Origin: Lolium rigidum
Taxonomy: Eukaryota; Streptophyta; Magnoliopsida; Poales; Poaceae
NCBI RefSeq assembly: GCF_022539505.1
Contig: NC_061514.1
Span: 219,627,837-219,691,836, forward strand
DNA length: 64,000 nucleotides
Direction: 5' to 3'
This document shows, in pieces, positions 32,640 to 45,561 of this stretch. Each line of letters starts with the position of its first letter. Positions within the stretch are counted from its first letter, which is position 1. Made by a program: the position numbers and the translations under genes. Below the pieces are notes generated by a model. It saw only the letters and a list, made by a program, of their open reading frames with translations, was not told the DNA's origin and searched no databases.

Positions 32640-35586
32640 CACTGCACGGCCCAGGGCGTTCCCGCCCATTTTATCTGTTTGAAAATTTGTTTAACAGAAA
32701 TTAAAAATGGAAATCTACAAGTGTACTGTTTCGCTAATAAAAATAGTTTGGTAGCTCCGATTGATGTGATTCAAAGTGCATTAGAATCAGTATGATATTA
32801 TCTTTCAGATGCCACTGGCCTAGTATTTTTAGGATTTGTGTGCGATTTTTAATAAATAGAACTTGATCACTGTTTCTAGTTAGTATTTTGAGTCTCAAAA
32901 ATTGAAAAATAAATGTTTTTGAGTGATTCCAATTGTGTTGATCTTGTTTTGTTATTGTGCAGCTAGGAAAAATACCAGTAGCCTCTGTTAGTAATATTTC
33001 GTCTCTGGTTACGATTGTATGTGTGTCACATGCAATGATAGGATTAGAGTTGATGTTTTTAATTAAACCTTGATGCTTTTTGTTTATCAAAATGGCCAAA
33101 CCATGACTTGTTACTGCCAAACTACTCCCCTGCATATTTTCATATTTTCATTTATTTATCCTTGGTTCTTGAGTTATATGTTGATTGTATGCATCGTTTA
33201 CTTTTGCGACGCTAGATACGAACGAGGGAGAAGTTGAAGGGGAGGACTTTGGAGAAGGATTTGAGGAGGACCAGGGACAAGCCAACCAAGGCAAGCCATC
33301 TTTGAACTATGATTGATGTGGTGTTGGATGTCATTTGTTGATGTCCCTAAGCATCTTATTCCTATATGTGTTGTTCTCTCTATAGTGGTCTATGTATGGT
33401 CGTAATTGGGGTACTTCTTTGTGATGGTTTTTCACCATTGTTCACATGTTGGAGGGATGCATGGTATCATGGCCGTGCTACTCCCTTGGGTCTACTTGAA
33501 TGCTCAACATGAGCATGTCCTATTCCAAAATAGATTTTTACATCACACCCCCACCACTTTGTTGAGTCTAGAGGTATCAAAGTCATGAAGCTTGGTGTAA
33601 TTCTCAACTTGAGAGAAGTATGCCGTGTACCCTTATGAATGTTGGATGGGTAGTACACCTACACCACCCAAGTTGTATAGTAGTACCACAAATCTGAAAG
33701 TTTGATCCACCCTATGTTATCTTCATACATGCTTACCTTAAGCAAGTAGGATCCTCTTTATGCCACTCACACATACCCCTCACGGCGTGATGACCCTCAT
33801 CTCGGCCATGGTGTTGTATTAGTTCCTTCTCATGAAACTATAGGTTGGGAACCCCTCAAGGTTTACCTTGTTGTAAATGTTTATGAAAACCTTGGGTGAG
33901 CTAACCCAAGTGTATGGTTTAAGAAAACAAAGGATCTTGATAAGAAGGTTTTGGGCAAGTGGTGTAAGGCTGTTTGTGGAACAACCAAGGTGTTGTGGGA
34001 AAAAGTGTTGGTTTCTAAAAAGGGGCACTGCGTATCAGTGTTCGCCATCCCAACTTTTATTCGCGCAACCACATTATCCAAAGTGGGTAGGGGCTTAGTC
34101 CGTAGTCTGTTGAAATTGGCATAAGCACCCTTCACAACTTTCTAGAGAGGGTCACGATGACCTCCGACGCCGGGTTGCGCTCTGGAGGAGGCAATACACT
34201 GTCTTAACTGATAGCCGGACGATTACTGAGGGTCTTCTGTCATGGCGCCGGAGATACGCTCAAAGGAGGTATGCTGCCGGGGTGCCGGGAAGGGGTAAGC
34301 CCGCAGGGAAGGACTTGTGCCAAGGGAGACGGGCGAAAGACTATGACTGATTATTCGAGACTCGCATACTTTCGTATGACGATTCGGGGATGATCCCGGC
34401 GGATTTATCAATTCTTGTGGGGAAAGTGCGCAAACTCTGCAGAGTCAAATCTATTCGAATAGCCGCGTCCGCGGTCATGGACGGGTTGAAATGGCCATAC
34501 TTTTCCGGGGCTTGCATTTTGCTTTGACAAATGATTTGCAAAGGAAGTGTTGTGTTTATGTGTACCGGAGAGGTACGTAAAATGGGCGTGTGTTGACCAC
34601 ATGGTGTTGGTCGTGGAAAAATTGAGACCAAGTGGGGAACTTCTACCTAATGTTTCTTGAAGAGGAACTCTTCTTTAACAAAGATATAGAGATGTCATAG
34701 GACTTTCCCTCGCATATCCATCAATTGAGATGGAAGAATGCAACTCTTCTTTAACAAAGATATAGATGTCATAGGACTTTCCCTCGCATATCCATCAATT
34801 GAGATGGAAGAATGCAACTCTTCTTTAACAAAGATATAGAGATGTCATAGGACTTTCCCTCGCATATCCATCAATTGAGATGGAAGAATGCAACTCTTCT
34901 TTAACAAAGATATAGAGATGTCACAGGACCTTCCCTCGCATATCCATCAATTGAGATGGAAGAATGCAACTCTTCTTTAACAAAGATATAGAGATGTCAT
35001 AGGATATCTTTTGAAGTATCTTCTTTAACAAAGATATAGAGGTGTCATAGGACAACAATAGTGTTCCCTTCACTTGAGAAGTCGGGATGCTATGTCGACA
35101 ATAGTTGTTGATGCATGCTATATCCACAAGAGAAACTATTCTTCCTCTCTTGTCTCCTTTAGATAGCTTATGTTAGCACCCCTTTGTGATGGTTCGCGAG
35201 TACAATTCCAAATGAACTCACGGCTTTGTCCCTGGCTATTAACTTGGCCAGACTATGAGGATGACTATGAAGACGATGGAGGATACCAGGACGACTATGC
35301 GACCTAGGACGATCTCCAAGTCAGATGCCTGTAGGTCTAAGGCATGACTTGGGCCCGACGACGTTGACGTGTATCCGCTGCTATGTTTGTGAACTTGCCT
35401 GTTGTGGCATTTATGTAAGACTGAGTCATGTGACCTCGCTATTGTAAGACTTATTTATTCGGTATTGTAATGGATGATGTAATTCTGGATATTCAGTACG
35501 GTTATGTGCTCACGGTGCACTGATCATGGGATCGTGAGTTGAATGCATAACAGGGTATTTCGGACAGCTAGTCCGGGGTCCCCACA
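32640..35586 (+). repeat. LTR 2 of E5, right piece
   Basis: Continues LTR 2 after E2 and is homologous to 22252-24950 of LTR 1, plus the last 167 bp that LTR 1 loses in the gap. It has four full 76-bp repeats (34668, 34744, 34818, 34894) plus partials, one more than LTR 1. Confidence 0.85.
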
Positions 35587-35591
35587 CACTC

Positions 35592-37033
35592 TAAATTAAA
35601 GCTTTTGGGAGGTTTTCGGAATTTCCATGTTTGAAACCCAAAACCACTTCTCTTCATGCTTGACTTCATAAGACATAGTTTAGGTTTAGCGGGTAGATAC
35701 ATGATTTTTCTGGTTTCAATATGTCTAGACCTTGTTTATTCTCTTGAATGTTTACTATATGACATAAGAAGGCTATGTGCTTTGATTTTTCGTTTTTTTA
35801 TTTTTTTTTATTTTTTTTTAATTTTTATGCCCATTCGAATCTTGGTAAAATCATAGGTTTGACCAAGATTTAAACAATCTTAAAACATGAAAATGAAAAG
35901 GTAAGCCTGGATCCTTCTTAGTCACTCTAAAATGAAGCTTTTAGGAGGTTTTTGAAATTTCCATGTTTGAAACCCAAAACAACTTATCTTCATGCTTGAC
36001 TTCATAAGACAGAGTTTAGGGTTAGGGGTAGATACATGCTTTTTCTGGTTTGAATATGTCTAGACCTTGTTTATCAACTTGAATGCTTACTATATGACAT
36101 AAGAAGGCTACGTGCTTTGGTTTTAATTTTTTTTTGATTTTTTCTGATTTTTTATGCCCATTTGAATCTTGGTCAAATCCTAGGTTTGACCAAGATTTAA
36201 ACAAGTTTAAAACATTGAAAAGGTAAGCCTGGATCCTTCTTAGTCACTGTAAAATGAAGCTATTGGGAGGTTTTTAAAATTTCCATGTTTGAAACCCAAA
36301 ACCACTTCTCTTCATGCTTGACTTCATAAGACAGAGTTTAGGGTTAGGGGGTAGACACATGATTTGTTTCGTTTGAATATGCCTAGACCTTGTTTATCAA
36401 CTTAAATGCTTGCTACATGACATAAGAAGACAATGTGCTTTGGTTTTTTCATTTTTCTGATTTTTTTTTGAATTTTATGCCCATTTTAATCTTGCTCAAA
36501 TCCTAGGTTTGACCAAGATTTAAACAAGTTTAAAACATGAAAATGGAAAGGTAAGCCTGGATCCTTCTTAGTCACTCTAAAATGAAGCTTTTGGGAGGTT
36601 CTTGAAATTTTTATGTTTGAAACCCAAAACCACTTCTCTTCATGCTTGACTTCGATAGAGTTTAGGGTTAGGTTAGATACATGATTTGTCTGGTTTGAAT
36701 ATGTCTAGACCTTGCTTATCAACTTGAATGCTTACTATATGACATAAGAAGGCTATGTGCTTTAGTTTTTCGTTTTTTCTGAGTTTTTATGCCCTTTTGA
36801 ATCTTGGTCAAATCCTAGGTTTTACCAAGATTTAACAAGTTTAAAACATGAAAATGAAAAGGTAAGCCTGGATCCTTCTTAGTCACTGTGAAATGAAGCT
36901 ATTGTGAGGTTTTTGAAATTTCCAAAACCCAAAACCACTTTTCTTCATGCTTGACTTCATAAGACAGAGTTTAGGGTTAGGCGGTAGATACATGATTTGT
37001 TTGGTTTGAATATGTCTAGACCTTGTTTATCAA
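35592..37033. repeat. Tandem array of about 320-bp units, block 2
   Basis: About four units continuing block 1 directly after the CACTC duplication; the last is cut at ATCAA (37029-37033) by element E3. Same palindrome and TTTAGGG motifs. Confidence 0.9.
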
Positions 37034-38345
37034 TGATAACGCGTGAAGCACACGTCCGTTGGGAACCCCAAGAGGAAGGTGTGATGCGTACAACAGCAAG
37101 TTTTCCCTCAGTAAGAAACCAAGGTTATCGAACCAGTAGGAGATGAAGGCCACGTGAAGGTTGTTGGTGAAGGAGTGTAGTGCGGCACAACACCAAGGAT
37201 TCGGGCGCCAACGTGGAACCTGCATAACACAATCAAAGTACTTTGCCCCAACTTAACAGTGAGGTTGTCAATCTCACCGGCTTGCTGTAAACAAAGGCTT
37301 AAACGTATGGTGTGGAGAATGATGTTTGCTTGCAAAGAACAACAGAGAATAATGATTGCAGTAGGTTGTATTTCAGATGTAAAAGAATGGACCGGGGTCC
37401 ACAGTTCACTAGTGGTGTCTCTCCAATAAGATAAATAACATGTTGGGTGGACAAATTACAGTTGGGCAGTTGACAAATAGAGAGGGCATAACAATGCACA
37501 TACATATCATGATGACTACTATGAGATTTACTTAGGGCATTACGTCAAAGAACATAGACCGCTATCCAGCATGCATCTATGCCTAAAAAGTCCACCTTCG
37601 GGTTAGCATCCGCACCCCTTCCAGTATTAAGTTGCAAACAACAAACAATTGCATTAAGTACTGTGCGTAATGTAAACAATACAAATATCCTTAGAGAAAG
37701 CATTGATGTTTTATCCCTAGTGGCAACAACACATCCATAACGTTAAACCTTTCTGTCACTGTCCCAGATTCAATGGAGGCATGAACCCACTATCGAGCAT
37801 AAATACCCCCTCTTGGAGTTATAAGTATCAACTTGGCCAGAGCCTCTACTAGCAACGGAGAGCATGCAAGATCATAAACAACACATATATGATAGATCGA
37901 TAATCAACTTGACATAGTATTCTATATTCATCGGATCCCAACAAACACAACATGTAGCATTACAATAAGATGATCTTGATCATGATAGGCAGCTCACAAG
38001 ATCTAAACATGATGGCACAATAGGAGAAGACAACCATCTAGCTACTGATATGGACCCATAGTCCAAGGATGAACTACTCACGCATCAGTCCGGAGGCGGG
38101 CATGGTGATGTAGAGCCCTCCGGTGATGATTCCCCTCTCCGGCAGGGTGCCGGAGGTGATCTTCAGAACCCCCGAGATGGGGTTGACGGCGGCGGCATCT
38201 CAGTAACTTTTCTCGTATCATGGCTCTCAGTACTAGGGTTTTCCAAGACGAAGGAATATATAGGCGAAGAGGCAGCGTCGGGGGAGCCAGGGGGTGGGCT
38301 CCCCACACCTGGGCGCGCCGGGGGGGGGGGCAGGCCGCGCCGCCC
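37034..38345 (-). repeat. 3' LTR of E3, left part
   Basis: Begins TGATAACGCGTGAAGCAC and aligns with 47843-49150 until CCGCCCTA. The alignment resumes at 42641 without loss of LTR bases. Confidence 0.9.
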
Positions 38346-41300
38346 TACCTAGCTTCTACTGAGATTCTACCGAGCTTTGGCACATCATCGAGGAAGGTTA
38401 TTCACCACGAGACCCAAATAACTTGACAAGAAGAGAGGTGGTGGATGAGCAACTCAACGCCACCCCCATCAACATGATTCACATGGCCGTCACGCCCAAG
38501 GACCGCGCTCATATTCGCTCGCTCAAGACCGCCAAGGAAGCATGGGATAAACTCGACAAGATCTTCCTCGGAAATGAGAGCATTCAAAGCTCTCGTTTTG
38601 ATGAAGTGAACAACATGGCTGACAACTTCGTCATGATTTAAGGAGAGTCCCCCGAAGAGATGTATTGGCGCCTTATCGCTCTCGCGGTACAAATGCAAGA
38701 TCTTGGAGCAACGTTTGTGGATGACCATTGGATCAAGAAAAAGTTCCTCCCTTATGAGGAAGTGAAGTTGACGGCCATCCGCCAAAACGCCTCCTTCCGC
38801 GCTATGACATCCGATGAAGTCCTTAGCGAAGTCATCGCTTTGGACAACTCCAAGAAGAATGCGGAGGATCTTGTTGCTCGCGCCCACAACACCCGCAAGC
38901 CCAACCTCGCATTGAAGATGAAGGTGCATGAAGCTAGTGAGAGCAATGAGGATCCCATTGAGTGGGGTCCGGATGATCTCAACACCAACTATCATGAGCA
39001 CATGGCCCTCGCTGCCAAGAGATTTTGGGAGGGAAACAAGGCCCAAAGCACAAGACCAAGAAGACCACGTGATTCTCCAACGAACTTCTCCAAGAGTCCA
39101 AGGGAGGGGCAAAGGGGGAGAACATGCTACAATTGCGGTGACAAAAGTCATTTAGTTGCGGATTGTATCTATGAGAGAAGAGAAGATAATGGTAGAAGGC
39201 TCGTCTGCAAGGAAAAGTTCAAGTCCCTCTCCAAATGATTCTCCAAGTTCTCCTCCAAGCCCGATGACGACAAGGTCTCCTTCACCAAGAAGCCAAGAGC
39301 TTTTATCATCCGTGAAGAGTACTCCTCCGATGAAGATGAGGAGCATGAAGACAAGAGCTCCAACAAGAAGAGGGAGTGGCCGCCATCGCCATTTGCACTC
39401 CCTCCATCTCCCTCTTCGACTCTCCAAATCAGAACCTCGTCACCAACAACTTCCGTTGCCTCATGGCAAAGGTATCTTCGGAGGTAGAATCCCCTTCCAA
39501 ACTCACATCTCCATCTAATGCTATATCTATTTTTGATGCCACTAGTCTCACCATTAAGCGTAAGATTGTGGGTTTGGATTCTTTTCTCACTAACATGCAA
39601 GGGGATACCAAGACCCATGTTGGGGCCCTCTTGGCCCAACTTGGTGTGGCTCAAGACCTCATACAGGAGAAGGAGAGGCTTTAGAGGGAGGCGGAAAATG
39701 AGATTGCCTCTCCCAATCAAGCGCTTGAGGAGGAGCAAAACTTGCGCATGTCTCTTGAAGCTAGTGTCATCACCCTCGTAGACTCCAACAACGCCATCAT
39801 CTCCCAACTCACCAAGGACCGAGATCATGCTCTTGGATTGGTGGGTGAGCTCAAGAAGAAGAAGCTTCTTCTTGAGGATGACCACGCATTACTTCTTGAG
39901 AAGTTGCAACTCTCACCAAGGACTTCAAATCCTTGGAGAGTAAACATGCACTTCCCTCCGAGACATGCGATCAGCCTCAAGAGGAAGCTCACAAGGATAA
40001 AGATGATGGAGGCCCAAACTCATGTTGTGACGAGCTCGTTGATCAAGTTGCTTCTTTGAAGAGGCACAATGCTTTGCTCTTGGAGGTCAATGCTCTTTAA
40101 GAAGAAGCCTTAGATGAGTATTACCGCTTGTGTAAGGAGAAGACCTCGTGTTGCAATCATGAAGAAGAAATTTCCACTCTTGAGAGCACCAAGGCCAACC
40201 TATTGAGTTTGAATGGCATGCAAGAAGAGTCCTTGATGGAGTGCCTCCGCATGAGCAAAGAGAAGGTTACTTGTTGTGATCATGTGGAAGAAATTGCCTC
40301 TTTGAAGAGGAGCAAAGCCAAGCTCATGGAGGTCAACTCCATGCAAGCAGAAGCCTTGAAGGAGTACTTTACCTTGAGCAAGGACCGTGTTTGTTGCAAC
40401 CATGAAGGTGATATTGCCAAGATGGAGAGTGACAAGCGTATACTCATGAAGATGAACTCTCTCCAAGAAGAAGCTTTGATGGAACATTTCCGGGTGAACA
40501 AGGCAAAGGAAGTTCAAGTGTTTGATATCACTCACCCTCACCCGGAGCATGAAGATGAAGTTAATCGATTGAAGGCCAAGATTTATAGACTCCAAACCCA
40601 AGCCAAATACTTGGAGGGAGTCATTGAAGCCAAAGATGGAGCCAATGAGGGCTCTTGCAATGAAGGAGGAGTGGCTACCAATCCAAAGAGAAAGAGAAAT
40701 AGGAGGACCAAGAAGAAGAAGAACAAGGAGAACATGGAGACCAACCATGAGGAAGGCGACCCTAACTCAAGGAGGGGTGGAGTTCCCGACTCCACCACAA
40801 GGGGCTTCGCCAGCTCTAACAACCCTTCTCATGTTCTTTTTGTTGATTACTATGGACATATTCGTGCTCGCTTTATTGGTCCTCAAGAGGACAATGTTGA
40901 TTGGACTATTTGGGTTCCCAAACCCCTTGTCACTAACATGATAGGACCCATTGAAAAATGGGTACCTAAATCCAAGACTTGATTCCTTGTAGGACGATGC
41001 TTCCGGTGGCGCTAAATGGGTGGATGATAATGAAGCCACAAGTCATATGACCGGAAGCAAGGAAATTGTTGTCGACCTCGAGCCATCTCACTCTATCGTT
41101 TCATATGGCGACAACACGTGCTCAAAGGTATTGGGTCTTGGCAAGGTGGTGGTAACACCCAACATTTCACTTGTGAATGTCCTCGTTGTCGAGACCCTTG
41201 GTTACAATCTACTTTCCGTTCATCAAATTGCTCGTATGGGTCTTTGTACCTTTTTCGATGAACATATGGTGGTCCTCTTGTGGAGCAAAACACTCCGTGT

Positions 41301-41707
41301 AGCCTTTGTTGTATATGTAGAGAGCGGGTTGTATGTTGTTGATTTCTCCGGAAAGACAACATCTTCCGCTCTTTTCCTATTCGCTAAAGGTGACAAGGGT
41401 TGGTTATGGCATCGCCGACTAGCCCATGTCAACATGAGGACTTTGCAAAGTCTCCACATGGGTGGCCACATTCTCGGACTAAAAGAAGATGTTTCCTTTT
41501 GCAAAGATCGTGTTTGTAGGGCTTGCGTACAAGGAAAAATGCATGGAGCTCCTCACAAGGCCAAGGCGACCATCTCTACCACAAGGTGCTTGGAGCTCCT
41601 ACATGTTGATCTCTTCGGTCCACCGTCCCATGAAAGTCTTGGAGGGAAGAAGTATTGCCTCGTCATTGTTGATGACTATTCATTGTTGGGTATTCTTCTG
41701 CAAGTAC
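38346..41707 (+). pseudogene. Copia gag-protease-integrase fragment, decayed and truncated at both ends
   Basis: A piece of a Copia polyprotein. It starts inside gag (ELWHIIEEG region near 38370) and continues with the UBN2-like gag (KTAKEAWDKLDKIFLGNES), a CCHC zinc knuckle (C-Y-N-C...H...C at 39124-39165), and a coiled-coil stretch (39730-40700) with three repeats around CCNHEEEI/CCDHVEEI/CCNHEGDI. After a lysine-rich linker comes the protease (motif near 41017, WVDDNEATSHMTG in place of the usual D-S/T-G), then the pre-integrase HHCC region (WHRRLAHVNM, CRACVQGK) and the start of the integrase core (LELLHVDLFGP, IVDDYS). It carries a TAA at 38639, a TGA near 39236 and several frameshifts. 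The integrase stops abruptly where TGTAACACCCC begins. No LTRs of its own are visible. Confidence 0.8.
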
Positions 41708-42640
41708 TGTAACACCCCAACTTTTGCAACCTTGTTTAGTTGTCCTTAGTGCAAAAATTAGGGGGAACAAAAACTTTTTCCTAAAAGCCAATTAGATGCA
41801 TTGCCTTGATCTGTTTGTTAGAATGAATTGCTTTGATCTGTTGGTAGATGAATTTTCTTGAATTTTTTGTTGAGTTTTTTCTTGAGCTACCTCAAAGAAC
41901 AACACCTCTAGTGGTTAGACAAACAACTAACCTAATAAAACACATGTGTGGCTTAGGAAAAATTGTTTTCCTCTTTACTACATTAAACCCTTCCACTTAT
42001 GGCAACATGTTTGTGCCTCCTTAAAATTCATCTTTGTGGTATAACCTAGCTCAAACTATCCTTGATCCAAACTTGGGATCATATACCTCTTTCTATATCC
42101 TCCTCTTATACCCTAGTATAAAACCCCTCAAAACATCACAATTTTGGTTAAGTCCTAAATCTGTTTTCAGGTTCCATTTTGGAGCCCCTGGATTAAGCTA
42201 CCCCTTGCCATCCAAGGCAATGCACATGGTTCTGGACCTACCTTGTCATGAGCACTCCCCAACCATGTCCTTGCCTTGAACCAGATCTCTCTTATACCCA
42301 CTTATCCTTGAGGATTTTGAAGCCAAGTCAATAAAAAGTTTTGGCAGGCTTAAAAAGTTCAAACTTTGGCAGTTGATCTTTAAGCACCCTCAGCTGTTAT
42401 TGTTAACCTCAATGCATGGATCTCATGTATGCAACACCCTCTACAACTTCCACGTTTTGCATGTCTCGATCTACCTCTATAATTCTTATATTCACTTGAT
42501 CTTCTACCCTATCCACTATTTCAACACTAGATCACTTGCTCCTCTCATATCTTGTTTTTATTTTAATCCTTGTTTAATCGCCACAAAACCAAGAGTGAAG
42601 ATGGTAGCCACATTATGTAGCCACCCTCCACCCTTGAGAA
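41708..42640 (+). repeat. LTR-like fragment starting TGTAACACCCC, inserted in the Copia fragment
   Basis: It begins at the typical LTR 5' end and has a TATA box (TATAAAA at 42117) followed by CCCCTCAAAAC. The architecture resembles E5 and the 57310 element, but the sequence differs. The 3' end is missing; at 42641 the E3 LTR resumes. No coding region. Confidence 0.55.
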
Positions 42641-42931
42641 CTATGGGGTGGCCCCCCTGCTGGCCGCCTCCGACTCTTCTTCGGTGTTCTGGAATCCTCC
42701 GTGGAAAATAGGGCCGTGGGCTTTTGTTTCGTCCAATTCCGAGAATATTTCCTATGTAGGATTTCTGAAACCAAAAACAGCAGAAAACAGGAACTGGCGC
42801 TTCGGCATCTTGTTAATAGGTTAGTACCGGAAAATGCATAAAAATGATATAAAGTGTACATAAAACATGTGAGTATTGTCATAAAACTAGCATGGAACAT
42901 AAGAAATTATAGATACGTTTGAGACGTATCA
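42641..42931 (-). repeat. 3' LTR of E3, right part
   Basis: Aligns with 49151-49440 (TATGGGGTGGCCCCCCTGC to GAGACGTATCA). Next to it, from 42932, the purine-tract complement AGCATCCCCAAGCTTAG opens the tail. Confidence 0.9.
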
Positions 42932-45545
42932 AGCATCCCCAAGCTTAGTTCCTACTCGCCCTCGAGTAGGTAAACGATAAAAAGGATAATTTCTGAAGTG
43001 ACATGCTACCATCATAATCTTGATTAATACTATTGTAAAGCATATGAGATGAATGAAGTGATTCAAAGTAATGGTCTATAGTTTACTAACAAATAGATAA
43101 TGACTAAACAACTGAATCATATAGCAAAGACTTTTCATGAATAGTACTTTCAAGACAAGCATCAAAAAGCCTTGCATAAGAGTTAACTCATAAAGCAATA
43201 GATTTTAAATAGAAGGTTTTGAAGCAACACAAAGGAAGATTTAAGTTTCAGCAGTTGCTTTCAACTTTCAACATGTATATCTCATGGATAATTGTCAACA
43301 CAAAGTAATATGATGAGTGCAAATAAGCAAATATGTAAGAATCAATGCACACAGTTGACACAAGTGTTTGCTTCTAAGATAGAAGGAAGTAGGTAAACTG
43401 ACTCAACATAAAGTAAAAGAAAGGCCCTTCGCAGAGGGAAGCAGGGATTACTCATGTGATAGAGCTGGCAGTAATAATTCATATGGGTTATGTATAAAAC
43501 TTCCTATAAGTTGCAAGCCTCATGCATCGAATACTAATTGTGCCCGCTCCTTGTCCTAATTAGCTCGGATTTCCATGGATTATCATTGCATTACATATGT
43601 TTCAACCAAGTGTCACAAAGGGGTACCTCTATGCCACCTGTACAAAGGTCCAAGGAGATAAATCGCATTTGATTTCTCGATTTTGATAGATCTCAACTTA
43701 AGGACATCCATACCGGGACTACATAGAAAACAGATAATGGACTCCTCTTTTATGCTTTAAGCATTCAACAACAGATAATATTCTCATAAGAGATTTGAGG
43801 ATTAATGTCCAAGCTGAAACTTCCACCATGATACATGGCTTTGGTTGGCGGCCCAATGTTATTCTCTAACAATATGCATACTCAAACCATTTCAAATCAT
43901 GGAAAATCTCCCTTACTTCAGACAAGACGAACATGCATAGCAACTCACATGATATTCAACAAAGGTGTGACAGGTTGATGGCGTCCCCAGATAACATGGT
44001 TACCGCTCAACAAGCAACTTATAAGAACTAAGATACACAAGCGACATACTCCTTACCACAATAGTTTTTTTAGGCTACTTTCCCATGAGCTATGTATTGC
44101 AAAAACAAGGAATGAATTTTTTTTTGAAAGGATTTAAAGGTAGCACGCAAGCAATTTACTTGGAATGGCAGAAAAATACCACATAGTAGGTAGTTATGGT
44201 GGACACAAATGGCATAGGTTTTGGCTCAAGGTTTTGGATGCACGAGAAGCATTCCCTCTCAGTCAAGGCTTTGGCTAGCAAGGTTGTTTGAAGCAAACAC
44301 AAGTATGAACCGGTACAGCAAAACTTACATAAGAACATATTGCAAGCATTATAAGACTCTACATTGTCTTCCTTGTTGCTCAAACACTTTTACCAGAAAA
44401 TATCTAGACCTTAGAGAGACCAATCATGCAAACCAAATTTCAACAAGCTCTACGATAGTTCTCCACTCATAGGTTTAAACTACATGATGCAAGAGCTTAA
44501 ACATGATCTACTTGAGAGCTCAAAACAATTGCCAAGTATCAAATTATTGAAGACAATATACCATTTACCACATGAAGCATTTTCTGTTTCCAACCAAATA
44601 GCAATGAATGCAGCAGCTTTTAACTTTTGCCATGAGCATTAAAAGTAAAACGAAGAACACCTGTGTTCATATGAAAAAGCGGAGCGTGTCTTTCTCCCAC
44701 ACAAGGATTGCTAGGATCCGCTTTTATTAAAACACAAACAAAAATAAAAGCACACAGACGCTCCAAGTAAAGCACATAAGATATGACAGAATAAAAATAT
44801 AGTTTCACTAGAGGTGACCTGATAAGTTGTTGATGAAGAAGGGGATGCCTTGGGCATCCCCAAGCTTAGATGCTTGAGTCTTCTTGAAATATGCAGGGAT
44901 GAACCACGGGGGCATCCCCAAGCTTAGAATTTTCACTCTTCTTGATCATATTATATCATCCTCCTCTGTTGATCCTTGAAAACTTCCTCCACACCAAACT
45001 CAAAACAATCTCATTAGAGGGTTAATGCATAATAAAAAATTCACATGTTCAGCAAGGACACAATCATTCCCAACACTTCTGGACATTACCCAAGGCTACT
45101 GAAATTTAATGAAGTAAAGAAATCCACTCAAGCACAGTAAAAGAGGCAATGCGAAATAAAAGGCAGAATCTGTCAAAACAGAACAGTCCGTAAAGACGAA
45201 TTTTTTCGAGGCACTTAACATGCTCAGATGAAAAAGCTCAAATTGAATGAAAGTTGCGTACATATCTGAGGGTTATTCATGAATTTTTGCAAGATTTTAC
45301 GAATTTCCTACAGAGAGATCAGCTCAAATTCGTGACAGCTAAATATCTGTTTCTGCGCAGAAATCCAAATCTAGTATCAACCTTCTATCAAAGACTTTAC
45401 TTGGCACAAAAATGCAATAAAGTAAAGATACAAAGGTTTTGCTACAGTAGTAACAAGCACCTTGACTCAAATATAATTTTTTTTTGCAGAAATAAAATAA
45501 TGGGTTGTCTCCCATAAGCGCTTTTCTTTAACGCCTTTCAGCTAG
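42932..45545 (-). repeat. Non-coding tail of E3
   Basis: AT-rich, no supported ORF; homologous to 1-1200, 27668-30284 and 55188-55797. It directly follows the protease stop at 45562 in element order. Confidence 0.85.
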
Positions 45546-45561
45546 GCGCAGAAAGTGTAAA

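Larger units (their letters stand above)
20873..35586. mobile_element. LTR retrotransposon E5 with about 4.2-kb LTRs (interior in gap; nested element inside)
   Basis: The element begins TGTAACACCCC and ends GGGGTCCCCACA, flanked by the perfect 5-bp duplication CACTC (20868-20872 and 35587-35591). LTR 1 is 20873 to the gap at 24951; LTR 2 runs from within the gap to 35586 and is split by nested element E2 (26191-32639). Aligning the two gives a full LTR of about 4.24 kb. No gag-pol is seen; the whole interior would be in the gap. The family is unassigned; the orientation is not provable without PBS or PPT, though the TATA boxes suggest plus. Confidence 0.8.

Noticed and set aside
41020..41712. 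Open 230-aa frame as a domesticated host gene
   Set aside because: It is Copia protease plus start of integrase, cut off mid-domain and flanked by decayed gag; no sign of host exon structure.
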